From positions 118,847-182,846 of IMG/VR virus record IMGVR_UViG_3300008117_000025: DNA of 64,000 nt. One strand, given 5' to 3'. The notes beneath the pieces are model-generated. The model ran no database searches. It had not been told where the DNA came from and saw only the letters and a program-made list of their open reading frames with translations. The DNA comes from a virus. Below, in pieces: positions 45,501-54,460 of this stretch. The translations under genes and the position numbers were made by a program. Within the stretch, counting starts at the first letter, position 1. Each line of letters starts with the position of its first letter.

Positions 45501-46976
45501 ATATTTGTTATATAATTTAGTTCCTAATGATTGTAAAACAGTATAAACTAAATCCTTAGAAATTCCTTGCTCTAAATTATTATTAGCTAAATTAATATCA
45601 GTAATAGCATCTAAGTAAATCCAAATATTATCAAAATAATGACCAACCATATTAACAAAAGTAAAATATGGTGTGTTGCTATCATCATCTTTTATAAAAG
45701 TAGGAAGAGTATATATTAAATTATTTTGATTAAAATCATCATAATCATCAGCACTCGCTGTTAAATAATTAAACCAAAGAGAAGATGAAGTTGACCCAGT
45801 TGAATATAAAACAAAGGGTTTTAAAGAACCAGATTTAGGATAAGGAACAACTCCAAATTCAATAGAAGAAGTAAGAGACGAACCACTTTCAAAATATAAA
45901 TAATATTCAAATCCATCAAAATTACCAATAATATTGTTTATACTAGCAGTAGCTACATTAATATCATTAATTAAATTGGGTCTACTAGAAGTTAAAGGAG
46001 TATAAATAGATATATTGTTTGTATAATCTTCTATTTCTTTTACTTTATTATAAAAATTTATTACTCTTTGCTTTGCAGAACTAAAAAATACAAACCTAGT
46101 AAAATTAGTATAATCTGTATTAATGTCAATACTCTGAGAGGTGACTAGACTTAGAAGTTGACGGTATGAAGAGGATACATTTTGAAGATTACCTATCAAA
46201 CCACTATATGTTTGATATGAAGTGGCTATGTTATTTTGATTAGGAATATCAATATCAAAATTAGGACCCCTTAATTGAGGACCAGGAGCAGTAATAATTA
46301 ATTTATCTAAATTAATATCAAAAACATATGGGTTAACTTTTTCTTTTACAACCCATAAAGTTGATTTATCTTCAATTGTGTCAGGGAGAGGTTGATATAA
46401 TTTAAATAAAATCTCATAACCAGAATCTATTTTATTAAGAGCAACATTTACTGCTACTACCTGTTCATTATTACCAAAATTGATAAGATAATCAACAAAA
46501 TAAGCAGAACCAGTATAAGCATTTATAAGAGATAGAGCGGCAGTTTCAATCTCTTTATTTGTTAGTACAGTAGATCCTACTCTTATCTCAGTTCTATCTG
46601 ATGATATTTCTTTTAAAAATAGTTCTGCGTTTGGATCTGAAACCTGATTGTTAAAAAAATTATATTGGACTATAAATTCTCCTGATGAATAGCCTAGATT
46701 TTGTAAATCTTTAACAGGGTCTATTTCAATAATAGGTAAAGTTCCACCTATGGGGTTAACATATGATGTAGAAGGGGATTTAAAATCTTTATAACTATAA
46801 TTAATATTTAAAAGATTATTTCCTGCATCATAAACAAAATATTCAATATAATCATTTTGTTGGCCAAAATCTTCTTTTAATAACTGAGGAGAAAGTAAAT
46901 TAATATCAGCGTCATCATAGCGAGACACCTGTTGTGTATTTAAAATTTCACCTACTATTTTAATATTATCTGCCAT
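42510..46976 (-). CDS. Giant baseplate/fibre structural protein
   Basis: 1488 residues, the largest gene of the tail cluster. Ser/Tyr/Asn-rich, mostly beta. Helical interruptions occur near residues 500-560, containing LPLLLKTKGTTYGLQTLIST, which resembles baseplate wedge proteins that bind fibres. The last 60 residues include FRKRPGKTSYGFTIPSN. Position after gp6-, gp25-like genes suits a gp7/gp10-type wedge or the proximal fibre. No enzymatic motif. Confidence 0.75.
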   Translation of the reverse strand: MADNIKIVGEILNTQQVSRYDDADINLLSPQLLKEDFGQQNDYIEYFVYDAGNNLLNINYSYKDFKSPSTSYVNPIGGTLPIIEIDPVKDLQNLGYSSGEFIVQYNFFNNQVSDPNAELFLKEISSDRTEIRVGSTVLTNKEIETAALSLINAYTGSAYFVDYLINFGNNEQVVAVNVALNKIDSGYEILFKLYQPLPDTIEDKSTLWVVKEKVNPYVFDINLDKLIITAPGPQLRGPNFDIDIPNQNNIATSYQTYSGLIGNLQNVSSSYRQLLSLVTSQSIDINTDYTNFTRFVFFSSAKQRVINFYNKVKEIEDYTNNISIYTPLTSSRPNLINDINVATASINNIIGNFDGFEYYLYFESGSSLTSSIEFGVVPYPKSGSLKPFVLYSTGSTSSSLWFNYLTASADDYDDFNQNNLIYTLPTFIKDDDSNTPYFTFVNMVGHYFDNIWIYLDAITDINLANNNLEQGISKDLVYTVLQSLGTKLYNKYGDSETDLFLVGQDSGSVNFDNNFTPTGSYLNNIPRKDLLAETYKRIYHNLPLLLKTKGTTYGLQTLISTFGITSSILNVKEYGGDLKANMLDEYNNDKIRIVTNSIASGSILSPFVNLQSNPTISQPRNTDYHYVDVSFSPETQIDTYASASIAIAEPNWSLDNIIGDPGYLYSGSYNELDIDRNTYYNFNPSYMDYAGFIRLIQFFDNSLFKMLKDFVPVRANLSTGITINSPVLERNKFAYANPSSTSKIEVNEGTIEGPTIGTEYTDIYQHLTGSRAAYYTGEFEGDVVDYSDIFDEVNFNPYLLPTSSIDLNIFAHSDFNVLFNNVSSSRLSTNRKSLEAIYIKNSPLRLAGYSASYYAELQDSYESLKSHQLSRYEGVKISSLKYNNYSSASSTYAGDISFGKEPTINKNTRKLGLFTEIVSSSFLPGRNRISLKYLVDDKGGLTELNQRNKHWEEVQRIFIAGGYLNISQFDNQKYGNQKTTDGDKLIFDSGYSYYPILYFSSCSVDPKIYFENLEGANSYQIDAFNGTLPLTISGSTSPGYPITSNNILNIFNTEITDDSNIFTPGTISAPPTYSVQESGDYRVQASFAVSASVVGGTTYLTGSLILFKNGTEILRDTHNLDLITDPTLNTASILGPAAYSYPGFNQGGSPPTLTSTPIVLGRDILIGGTTKLAGETIYKYNQAIYSSSIGDPTCTVDGRYPNEYYSLVSSYGSTYTTCTDPTQIWQYNINTDGLYYIFSPESSLLNSDSTVFDINRPITFPISGLTAGDKLSFIFNISSSNANFTASLTAGNLIISSLSVSTGYASTTCQYFNSSSISASVATGSRNIITFNSGISNFYDRNYQFIPNPLTGSINSLYSGSANYGDVDYPFSIKPYDIIITFLSDNTYVESRILSSSYSSSFLQLHINTQMSNLYISNLQSGSYQRFLILKRVEDETNAHLVFRKRPGKTSYGFTIPSNIATDFLDNIDTITKEVKQKLLADQQGTTA

Positions 46977-46978
46977 TA

Positions 46979-47308
46979 TTATTTAGTCAAATCGTTTATT
47001 GTAGTTTGAGCATCTAATATTTGTTGTCTTAATGATGTAATCTCATCTAATAATGCTTGTACATCATCTTGACTAATACTAATACCTAAGTAATCTGCTT
47101 CTCTTTGTAAAATATATCGATGCGAATTTGTATCTCCTTCTCTAGGAATTTGATAAAATAATTGATCATAAAGTTCAAAAAAATCATCAACAGTAAAAGA
47201 TAATTGTTCTTCTCCATCTTGAGTAATCAATTGACGAAATTGAGTATCAATTACTCTTCCATAGGTATCCTTACTAAATACAGTTTTTTGTATTGGAATT
47301 TGGGACAT
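46979..47308 (-). CDS. Small tail-associated protein
   Basis: 109 residues, helical with a C-terminal coiled coil (LLDEITSLRQQILDAQTTIN). N-terminus contains TVFSKDTYGRVIDTQFRQL. Sandwiched with one- or two-base gaps between two large tail proteins. Probably a chaperone or linker; no family recognised. Confidence 0.7.
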   Translation of the reverse strand: MSQIPIQKTVFSKDTYGRVIDTQFRQLITQDGEEQLSFTVDDFFELYDQLFYQIPREGDTNSHRYILQREADYLGISISQDDVQALLDEITSLRQQILDAQTTINDLTK

Positions 47309-48411
47309 TATCTTATAACTTTAAAAATATAATCTTTATCAGATATTACTATTTCTTTACCTGCTACTACTGTTTTAATTAATAATTTATAATAACGTTC
47401 CGGTTCTAATCCATTCATATAAACATCAAAATAATTACCATTTGGATCACAACTTATTTTAGTGTAGCTTGTATCGTAATCTACGACAATTTCTTCAGTA
47501 TCCAAATCTTTTATTGACCAGTATGAAGAAGAAGGTAATGCTTTTGAATTAGCATAACTAATAGATGTTCTAAATGCTACAGAAGGATATTGATCTCTAA
47601 CATTTACTCTAAAACGTTGAACTGAGTCTTGTTGAAATTCTGCTTTATTGTTGCCTAAAGTAAGAGCAAATACACTTGAGGTTATTGCGGTTAAAGAACC
47701 TGTATTATATACTGAATCATCCCATCTAAATTCAAGAGAAGGAGGGTATATAGTGTGGGTGGTTCCTGAAAAATATTTTAATTCAAGTTTAGGGGCATCT
47801 GTAAATTCTAAAGAGGAAGAATGTTTAAGTATAAGGCCATAGTTTTCAAAAGTATTATCACTATACCATATATCTACAATATCCGTTACTTTAATTTCAA
47901 TATCTTTTGATGATATGTTATTAAATGATTGGCTAGATTGAAGGAAGGAATAATCCCACCATGTTCCTCCTCCTACGGCTCCATCGGGACTATATGACCC
48001 CGTTTGGGCAGACTCAAATGTAGTATCTGTCCAAACATTACCATTTAATTGGTCGGTATAAATCCAACTTACTCCATCAGTTGTAATAGGACTATTTCCT
48101 AATCTTCCGGATCCTACATTCCAATCTTGTGTTAAAGTATAACAAAATAAAGTATAATCTAAAGGTAGTTCAGAAGCTTGTGCTAAATATAATTTTAAAT
48201 AGGCATCATATGTAGCTCCAACTATCTTATTATCTATAATATCATTTATTTGATCTAATGAAAATTTAATAAGAGGGCGAGAAACTTCATTAGTGCCTGT
48301 TATAGATTTATATGTACTTAAATCTAATATTTCATCCTGCCCTGAATTGAGGGTGGAATAATACGAGTAAATAGTGGCACTCTTTTCAGGAAATAATTTA
48401 TAAACAGCCAT
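47308..48411 (-). CDS. Tail structural protein with DNRLRE-like repeat domain
   Basis: 367 residues. Begins YKLFPEKSATIYSYYSTLNS and continues with RPLIKFSLDQIND and a later IEIKVTDIVDIWY, the strand order of DNRLRE/disaggregatase-related beta-sandwiches used in surface adhesins. C-terminal third is another beta domain. Fibre or baseplate-periphery role likely. Promoter at 48429-48438. Confidence 0.75.
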   Translation of the reverse strand: MAVYKLFPEKSATIYSYYSTLNSGQDEILDLSTYKSITGTNEVSRPLIKFSLDQINDIIDNKIVGATYDAYLKLYLAQASELPLDYTLFCYTLTQDWNVGSGRLGNSPITTDGVSWIYTDQLNGNVWTDTTFESAQTGSYSPDGAVGGGTWWDYSFLQSSQSFNNISSKDIEIKVTDIVDIWYSDNTFENYGLILKHSSSLEFTDAPKLELKYFSGTTHTIYPPSLEFRWDDSVYNTGSLTAITSSVFALTLGNNKAEFQQDSVQRFRVNVRDQYPSVAFRTSISYANSKALPSSSYWSIKDLDTEEIVVDYDTSYTKISCDPNGNYFDVYMNGLEPERYYKLLIKTVVAGKEIVISDKDYIFKVIR

Positions 48412-48428
48412 AATTAGTAATTACTACA

Positions 48429-48438
48429 TATAAATATA
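48429..48438 (-). promoter_or_regulatory. Promoter box for 47308-48411
   Basis: TATATTTATA, 17 bases before the ATG. Confidence 0.5.
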
Positions 48439-48455
48439 GTAACTATCAAGCTGTG

Positions 48456-49055
48456 CTATGTAAGCAATGCGTAGTATTCTTTAAAATGTTTAAGGCGGTC
48501 AGGTAAACCAATAGTACCGCCATTAACACGTTTAGTAACTTCAGTTACAACAGCATCAGTAGCACCCTTATCAGCAATTTTATGTAAGTTATTTTTATGA
48601 AAAAACCAGGCAGCAGATAATAATGGATATTTAGCAGCAACTAAATCAGGATTAGCTATAATATCTTCGTTAATAGCTTTACCAAATGCTGTATAATTAT
48701 CTTTACCGGTCAATTGAATATACCCACGACCACGGAATTTATACCCTTCACCAGAGGCTTCAGGACCATTACCCATTCTCCCACCATAAACTAAATTAGC
48801 TATTTTTTCTGGTTTGCGTTCGTATAAGGCGGCTTTATCGGGAGTTGGGAAATATTTTTTAAATATACTTAATAAACCTTTAGCTCCGTAATTTAAATTT
48901 TCATTTACTAATTTAAAACCACCAGATTCATGTCCAGCTTGAGCTAAAAAATGGGCTAAGCGCAATGGAGTATTTAATTCAAATTTTGCAATTGTAGATG
49001 GTAGCTGCTCAATTACAGCATCAGGAATGTGTCCTTTTAGTTTGTCTAGGTTCAT
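48456..49055 (-). CDS. GH19-family endolysin
   Basis: 199 residues, one glycoside hydrolase family 19 domain. AHFLAQAGHESGGF carries the first catalytic Glu (E43), and FRGRGYIQLTGKDNY is the substrate-cleft signature. Phage GH19 enzymes cut peptidoglycan for lysis. No signal peptide or membrane segment, so release needs a holin. It sits inside the baseplate cluster with its own promoter at 49071-49079; tail association is also conceivable. Confidence 0.92.
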   Translation of the reverse strand: MNLDKLKGHIPDAVIEQLPSTIAKFELNTPLRLAHFLAQAGHESGGFKLVNENLNYGAKGLLSIFKKYFPTPDKAALYERKPEKIANLVYGGRMGNGPEASGEGYKFRGRGYIQLTGKDNYTAFGKAINEDIIANPDLVAAKYPLLSAAWFFHKNNLHKIADKGATDAVVTEVTKRVNGGTIGLPDRLKHFKEYYALLT

Positions 49056-49070
49056 AATTAGTGGTTTTTA

Positions 49071-49079
49071 ATAAATATT
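49071..49079 (-). promoter_or_regulatory. Promoter box for GH19 endolysin
   Basis: AATATTTAT, 15 bases before the ATG, overlapping the end of the gp6-like gene. Confidence 0.5.
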
Positions 49080-50925
49080 ATTGAACAACAACTCTACCTT
49101 GTATATCTGTGTTAGGATATCTAACTTCAAATATTGCTGGGTCTAGGGAAGGATATATGTTTCCTTGTTTAGTAGCTCCTGCTATGTCATATCCGTATTG
49201 TGAGTAGGTTGTTCCTGTATTATCTTGTTTATTTGTTATTTCTAGCTTAACAATAGATTTTACCCCCCTTATTTGTAAAAGTTCAGATTGAATATCAGAT
49301 AATATAATAGGTTGATTAATTTGCCATTTATCTATATTAAAATAGTTTTGCAAAGATGATATACAAGCAGCTAAAACATCTTTATTTGAAAATCCACTTA
49401 ATGTAGTAATATCAAAGTTAACTCCTATGTTAATATAAAAAGCATCTTTAATGTTAATAGCATCAGTAACCATTCTATATTGATTAAGATAGGTTATTAG
49501 ATTATTTTTTAAAGTATTTGAAGCTTGAGTTAGCTGCTTATTGCTATTATAAGACAATACATACAAATCTAAAGCTAACGGATTATTAGGAGAAGTAAGA
49601 GCTACAGTTTGTTGTATACTTTTATTAAAATCTTGTGATATATAGGCTTTAGCAATATTTCCATAATTAGCAGGTAAAGAAAGAGTTCTTATTATATAGT
49701 CATCTTTAGTTACAGCTCTTAATTGAGTTGAATAAGCATTTAAAGCATTTTGTCTAATTTCATCAACAGTATCTCCATTTCTTCCTCCTATTGAAGGAAA
49801 AGGATTGGTTGAAACTATACTATTTAAAACAGTATCAACAGCTAAAGGGAAGGGAGGTGTAGTATTTTTAAAATATACCCCTGCAGTATTAATTATTGTT
49901 AAATCATTAGCAGGTACATTAGATGTAATTCCTCCACCAACTAAATAACTAATATTAAATGATCCAGAAGGAACTAAACCATATTCCTGAGTAAACATTA
50001 CTGATGCTTCATTGTAATTATTAGTTAGTAATGAAATACCAGGTACTAAACCTAATTGAATATTATCAGGGGTTGGTATAATTTGATCATCAGTTTTATT
50101 TTGAGATAAGCCTGCTCCAAATTCTAGCTGTAATGTATTATCTGAAAGTATTCTAGATACATAGCGTCTAGGAACTTTTTGTAATTGTAATAAATAAGGT
50201 GCCTGATCAGTAGTAGCGTTAGGATTAGCTATTTTTTGATAGATAGAGGATTGAGCTAAATAAGGAACCTCATACCAAATATTACCATCACTTCCAGTAA
50301 TATTTAATATTTGTAATATATTAGTGTCAACTATATTAGTTGTTACAAATTTCTGATTTCCAGAAAAAGAAACAGTAATTGATTTTTTTTCAGCTGAGAT
50401 AACGGGTACTGATTTTTTAATAAGAAAAAAATTACTATCAACAAAAGTAATTTCAGCATCTGTCGTATCAGTAAAATCTACCTGTTGTGTAGTTAGGAAT
50501 TTAGTTCCTGTAGAATTAGAAGTTATAGAAGTATTAGCTGGTATTATTAGGCCATAATTAGTAGTATCTGGTATTATAGTGCCCGGAATTGGGTTAATTA
50601 TAGGAGGAACTAATTGGTATATATCAACATTAGTAGTAGAAGCATAAGATGCCTTAGGACGATACCCCATTACATAAGATAAAGCATATAAATTTTCCTT
50701 TTCCTTAGCATATAAAAGAAAATTTTCTTGTGTTTGAGTATCTAAATAAAATGACATTACATCACCAACATATGAAGCCATTTCAATAAATAAATTTCCA
50801 GGAGTAGCTTCTGAAAAGTCATTATATGTTGTTGGAAAATAGGTTTTAGCATACTGTTGTAAAGCAGTTTTAAAACTAGTAAAGTCTTTATTTAAATAGG
50901 ATATGTTTTTATCTCCGTTAGCCAT
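49078..50925 (-). CDS. Baseplate wedge protein, gp6/J-like
   Basis: 615 residues. The first 95 residues (DFTSFKTALQQYAKTYFPT, then DFSEATPGNLFIEMASYVGD and FYLDTQTQENFL) are the classic start of T4 gp6-like wedge proteins in marine myoviruses. A VRQNALNAYSTQLRAVTKDDY-type J-domain signature follows near residue 390. It forms the inner baseplate ring. It lies 3 bases from the gp25-like gene, as expected. Confidence 0.92.
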   Translation of the reverse strand: MANGDKNISYLNKDFTSFKTALQQYAKTYFPTTYNDFSEATPGNLFIEMASYVGDVMSFYLDTQTQENFLLYAKEKENLYALSYVMGYRPKASYASTTNVDIYQLVPPIINPIPGTIIPDTTNYGLIIPANTSITSNSTGTKFLTTQQVDFTDTTDAEITFVDSNFFLIKKSVPVISAEKKSITVSFSGNQKFVTTNIVDTNILQILNITGSDGNIWYEVPYLAQSSIYQKIANPNATTDQAPYLLQLQKVPRRYVSRILSDNTLQLEFGAGLSQNKTDDQIIPTPDNIQLGLVPGISLLTNNYNEASVMFTQEYGLVPSGSFNISYLVGGGITSNVPANDLTIINTAGVYFKNTTPPFPLAVDTVLNSIVSTNPFPSIGGRNGDTVDEIRQNALNAYSTQLRAVTKDDYIIRTLSLPANYGNIAKAYISQDFNKSIQQTVALTSPNNPLALDLYVLSYNSNKQLTQASNTLKNNLITYLNQYRMVTDAINIKDAFYINIGVNFDITTLSGFSNKDVLAACISSLQNYFNIDKWQINQPIILSDIQSELLQIRGVKSIVKLEITNKQDNTGTTYSQYGYDIAGATKQGNIYPSLDPAIFEVRYPNTDIQGRVVVQ

Positions 50926-50927
50926 TA

Positions 50928-51332
50928 TTATTGGAATTGTACTGTTATTTGGTCAGGTGTATTAGAAATTTTTAATACATAATTTATAGTTAGTTCTACT
51001 AAATTATAATCAGCATTAGGTGATATAATTAATTCCAAAACTGCTACTTCAGGAACATATATAGCAATACTATTTAATACACTTTCTTTTAAAGATTCTA
51101 TATTACTATCCGTAATTCCTTCAAATAAAAATCTTCTTAAAAGAGTACCAAAATTAGGATTCATTAATCTTTCCCCAGTATCAGTTAATAATAAATTAAC
51201 TAAATTAGATTTAATTTGGTCTTTAGTAGTATAAGTACTAGTGAAGGGTTTATCAAACGGAAGAGATACCCCAATAGCAATATTCTTTTGTAAATCAAGT
51301 GGATTTACTCGTATCGTTTGAGGTATTGGCAT
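50928..51332 (-). CDS. Baseplate wedge protein, gp25-like
   Basis: 134 residues. DQIKSNLVNLLLTDTGERLM followed by NPNFGTLLRRFLFEG is the gp25/W-type signature, including the conserved E-R-x-x-x-P-x-F-G. It is part of the wedge and initiates sheath polymerisation. Adjacent to gp6-like gene. Confidence 0.94.
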   Translation of the reverse strand: MPIPQTIRVNPLDLQKNIAIGVSLPFDKPFTSTYTTKDQIKSNLVNLLLTDTGERLMNPNFGTLLRRFLFEGITDSNIESLKESVLNSIAIYVPEVAVLELIISPNADYNLVELTINYVLKISNTPDQITVQFQ

Positions 51333-51333
51333 A

Positions 51334-51657
51334 TTATCCTAAATTTCTTAATCCAGATAAATCCTGGGCAGTCATATTAGCTCCAGCATCAGCAATAAAA
51401 GCAGCAAAGGGATTATCAGAAGCAGTATCAACTTTTAGATGTGATTGTGGTTGTTCATATCCAAACATAGATCCCATTTTACTGCGTAAAGCTGCTTTAG
51501 CTTCGCCATTAGCAGGTACATCACTACTAGTAAAACTAAATGTTTTATTTTCGTTTAATTCTTGTTTTTTCTGTTCTAATAAAAGAACACCAATTTCTTC
51601 ACGAACGGCTTCGCGAACTGCTTCTTTAATCAAATTTTTAAATACTTTAGCATTCAT
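51334..51657 (-). CDS. Tagged small protein in baseplate cluster
   Basis: Start at the ATG 51657 (MNAKVFKNLIKEAVREAVRE), because the promoter box 51661-51670 lies inside the longer frame. About 107 residues: amphipathic N-terminal helix with R-x-E/L-x-E sites (LLLEQ, LNENK), then SSDVPANGEAKAALRSKMG. Despite being among tail genes it has the head-tag pattern. Function unknown. Confidence 0.7.
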   Translation of the reverse strand: MNAKVFKNLIKEAVREAVREEIGVLLLEQKKQELNENKTFSFTSSDVPANGEAKAALRSKMGSMFGYEQPQSHLKVDTASDNPFAAFIADAGANMTAQDLSGLRNLG

Positions 51658-51660
51658 AAT

Positions 51661-51670
51661 TATAAATATT
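51661..51670 (-). promoter_or_regulatory. Promoter box for 51334-51657
   Basis: AATATTTATA ends 3 bases before the chosen ATG. Confidence 0.5.
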
Positions 51671-52894
51671 TTATCCTTGTAAATTTTGTTGATCAATAAT
51701 TAATTTTAATTGTTCAATTAAGTCATTTGGATCTTGTGTAAATGAAAAGTCACTTTTAATTGCTTCTACACCATTACGATTAATTGCTACGGCATAGCGA
51801 CGTTTGTTACCTTTAACAACAAATCGTTGATCTTGTTCTTCTTTAATAGCAAATTTAAATCCTTTATATGAACCATAATTACCCCCTGTAGGTAGAAATT
51901 CATTAGACAAAGCATTTAAATCACCAAAATTTAATGTTTTTCCATCTAATTTTAAACTAGCCTCTTTTAATCGATCTCTTAATTCGTTTAATTTTAATAT
52001 TTCGTTTGATAATAATAAAGTAACTACAGCTAATAAAGCACTTAAACCTGAAATTAGTTTATTTGCTTTTTCTAGTGTAATTACTACTTTAGGTGGAACT
52101 GGGGTTGGGATTAAAGATAAGGCCCTGAGAACTAAAGAAAATATGGTAATGACTGCTGTTATAGTTTTTAGTGTTTTTTCTAATGATTGTAACTTTTTAA
52201 TATTATTATTAATTAAAGTAATAGCATTATTTCTTAAATTAGTAGCTATAGTAACTGTAGATTGGTCTTTAACTTGTGTATCTATATAGTTATTTACTTG
52301 ATCAACTAAATCTTCTAGTTTTTTTCTTTGTGATATAACAACTGAGAAGTTATTGGATAGTTGTAGAGCAATAATAGGTACTAGTGTTTTTACTGTGTTT
52401 GATGCTATTTGTTTTGTTAAATCTTTTTTAGATTTATTTTCTTCATTTTGAGTATCTTTTTTTGTTTTTTTAACCTCAGCACTTGATTTTTTCTGGTTGT
52501 TTTCTAATACAGTGTAAGGGTTATTTTCTATAATTTCTTTATCTTGTTCTAGTTTTTTTCTTTGTACTTCAATAGCATCCATTTCAACCAAATAAGATAC
52601 TTCAGCTTGTTCATATATTTTATTATATTGGTCTTGAGTAATTTGGTTTGTATTAAGGTTATACTGGGCTATTTGTATAGTATTGTTTTTATTTAATCCT
52701 GCTTGTTTTTCTTTCTGAGTTAATATATCTGATTCATTGCTTAATTCAGCTGTTTTAGTTTGGTCTCCTATAATTGTAGTTTCTTTATTTTTATCTTTTG
52801 TTTGAGCTCCAAAAGTTTTAATAGCAGTAGATGTAGATATTACTTTTAGAATATCAGGAGATACTACGGGTGATATATTAGTAGTATTAGACAT
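51671..52894 (-). CDS. Baseplate-cluster protein with hydrophobic middle
   Basis: 407 residues: Lys/Gln/Asn-rich disordered first 150, long helices, two hydrophobic segments (about 243-265 and 285-305), and a C-terminal domain with KRRYAVAINRNGVEAIKS. That last domain I recall from tail-hub genes of marine T4-like phages. The hydrophobic helices suggest insertion in a membrane on infection, possibly a tape-measure or pore-like role. Uncertain. Confidence 0.7.
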   Translation of the reverse strand: MSNTTNISPVVSPDILKVISTSTAIKTFGAQTKDKNKETTIIGDQTKTAELSNESDILTQKEKQAGLNKNNTIQIAQYNLNTNQITQDQYNKIYEQAEVSYLVEMDAIEVQRKKLEQDKEIIENNPYTVLENNQKKSSAEVKKTKKDTQNEENKSKKDLTKQIASNTVKTLVPIIALQLSNNFSVVISQRKKLEDLVDQVNNYIDTQVKDQSTVTIATNLRNNAITLINNNIKKLQSLEKTLKTITAVITIFSLVLRALSLIPTPVPPKVVITLEKANKLISGLSALLAVVTLLLSNEILKLNELRDRLKEASLKLDGKTLNFGDLNALSNEFLPTGGNYGSYKGFKFAIKEEQDQRFVVKGNKRRYAVAINRNGVEAIKSDFSFTQDPNDLIEQLKLIIDQQNLQG

Positions 52895-54066
52895 TATGAC
52901 GTAAATACTTTTTTAGAGGTAATTTTACTTAATAAATCACTTGTTTTTTTCATATCGTTAAATAATTCTTTTCCTGCAGAGTTTAAAGTAACTATAGGAG
53001 CCCCTTCAGATGTACTTACTGCCTGAGATAAATAGGAGGCTAATCTAGTTAATGTTTTTTGTAAATGAATAAAAAGATTTAATGTTTCATTTCCTAGCAA
53101 TACAGGCTGGAGTATATTATTTTTATCATATGGGCCTAAAAATACAGAATTAGAATTTAAATGTACTCTAGTATCAGCATTTAAATTAATAATATTTTTA
53201 GTATTTAATTCAATATTTGTTTTCGCAAATAACATTACCTCGTCACGCTTAGAATTTATTACAACTCTATCACTATTAATAATAGTTTGAGCATTAAAAT
53301 AATCAGGTACATTTAATGGATTAGTTAAATTATTTAATACACCTGTTTTATCTGTTTGTAAAGGTATTTTTTGAGCTGAGGTGAGATAAATAGAAGATAA
53401 ATCTTGGTTTATTTTTTCAACATGATATTTTTCATTTGGATCATATGCAAATCCATTACTTAATATAGTAATAGGATCTGTATCGTTACCTATAGAACTC
53501 CATTCATTTAAATTGCTATATAATTTAGTAGTGGAACCAAATCTTAAACCTGCGCCTTGTCTGCCTTGTAATAAATGATCTCCTTCAAATGAAAGTAAAG
53601 TTTTAATATTAGGATTTTCTACAAATGTAACTCCTAAAATAGCATTGTCATTTGCTGGTTGGGAATTTTGTTGTTGGTTATTCCATAGATTAATTATACT
53701 ATTGTAATATTTTTGAGAGGCTGTATTTGATAATTGAGATGAGGGGGATGGGAGTTCTTCTAATGATACTAGTTCTCCTAAAATAGGATAATATTGGTAT
53801 TGGGGATTTAAAGGTTTAGCTGTTTTACAAGTATCTAGAAAATTTTCATCTATACTACCTGTAGTATTTTTTGCCTGTTCATAATCAAGATAAAATATAG
53901 TTCCCACTCCACTATAACCACCCGCTTTTTTAAACATAGCCGGTGTAGGAGTATCTTCAGTAGTAACTACACCATATACTCTTCCTACCTGAGTTTTTTT
54001 AGGAGAGGAAAAACTATTTTTACCTATAGAGGAAACAACCGATGATAGATTTTCTTTTACTCTCAT
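52894..54066 (-). CDS. Baseplate hub/spike protein, gp5-like
   Basis: 390 residues. The N-terminal region (QVGRVYGVVTTEDTPTPAMF) resembles the OB-fold of gp5/VgrG hubs. From about residue 270 repeated strands (DRVVINSKRDEVMLFAK, IELNTKNIINLNADTRVHL) form a beta-helix like the central spike. No lysozyme insert is present. It would pierce the host envelope. Confidence 0.8.
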   Translation of the reverse strand: MRVKENLSSVVSSIGKNSFSSPKKTQVGRVYGVVTTEDTPTPAMFKKAGGYSGVGTIFYLDYEQAKNTTGSIDENFLDTCKTAKPLNPQYQYYPILGELVSLEELPSPSSQLSNTASQKYYNSIINLWNNQQQNSQPANDNAILGVTFVENPNIKTLLSFEGDHLLQGRQGAGLRFGSTTKLYSNLNEWSSIGNDTDPITILSNGFAYDPNEKYHVEKINQDLSSIYLTSAQKIPLQTDKTGVLNNLTNPLNVPDYFNAQTIINSDRVVINSKRDEVMLFAKTNIELNTKNIINLNADTRVHLNSNSVFLGPYDKNNILQPVLLGNETLNLFIHLQKTLTRLASYLSQAVSTSEGAPIVTLNSAGKELFNDMKKTSDLLSKITSKKVFTS

Positions 54067-54449
54067 TTAGATTCAAGTTGTATTACAGGAGCTTGTTCTA
54101 GTAATTTTTTACCTTGTTCTTGTACTGCTTTTTGTTCTTCAAGCAATGCATTAATTTCATCCATATCAATTAATTCTTGACCAGCATTAGCGTTAACGGT
54201 TGCAGCACGTTGTGCTATACCTGCCATTTTAATTAGTTGTTCGTTATTTTTAACGTTAACATCAATTAAATCCTTGACAGTAGGCATTAACATTACTGCG
54301 GAACCTGCATTAGATGTGGCAATAGGTTTAAGAGTATCGATTAATTCGTTGATTTGTTTATCAACATCTTTATTATTCCTATGGATCTGCTTGAACAGGT
54401 CTGCTAAAGATGTGTTGCCAAATATTGTAACATCATCAAAATTAGACAT
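54063..54449 (-). CDS. Small helical baseplate-cluster protein
   Basis: 128 residues, helical, starting MSNFDDVTIFGNTSLADLFK; residues 80-120 form a Glu/Gln-rich coiled coil. It overlaps the spike gene by 4 bases, suggesting a chaperone or hub partner. Family not recognised. Confidence 0.7.
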   Translation of the reverse strand: MSNFDDVTIFGNTSLADLFKQIHRNNKDVDKQINELIDTLKPIATSNAGSAVMLMPTVKDLIDVNVKNNEQLIKMAGIAQRAATVNANAGQELIDMDEINALLEEQKAVQEQGKKLLEQAPVIQLESK

Positions 54450-54460
54450 AAATTGTATTA

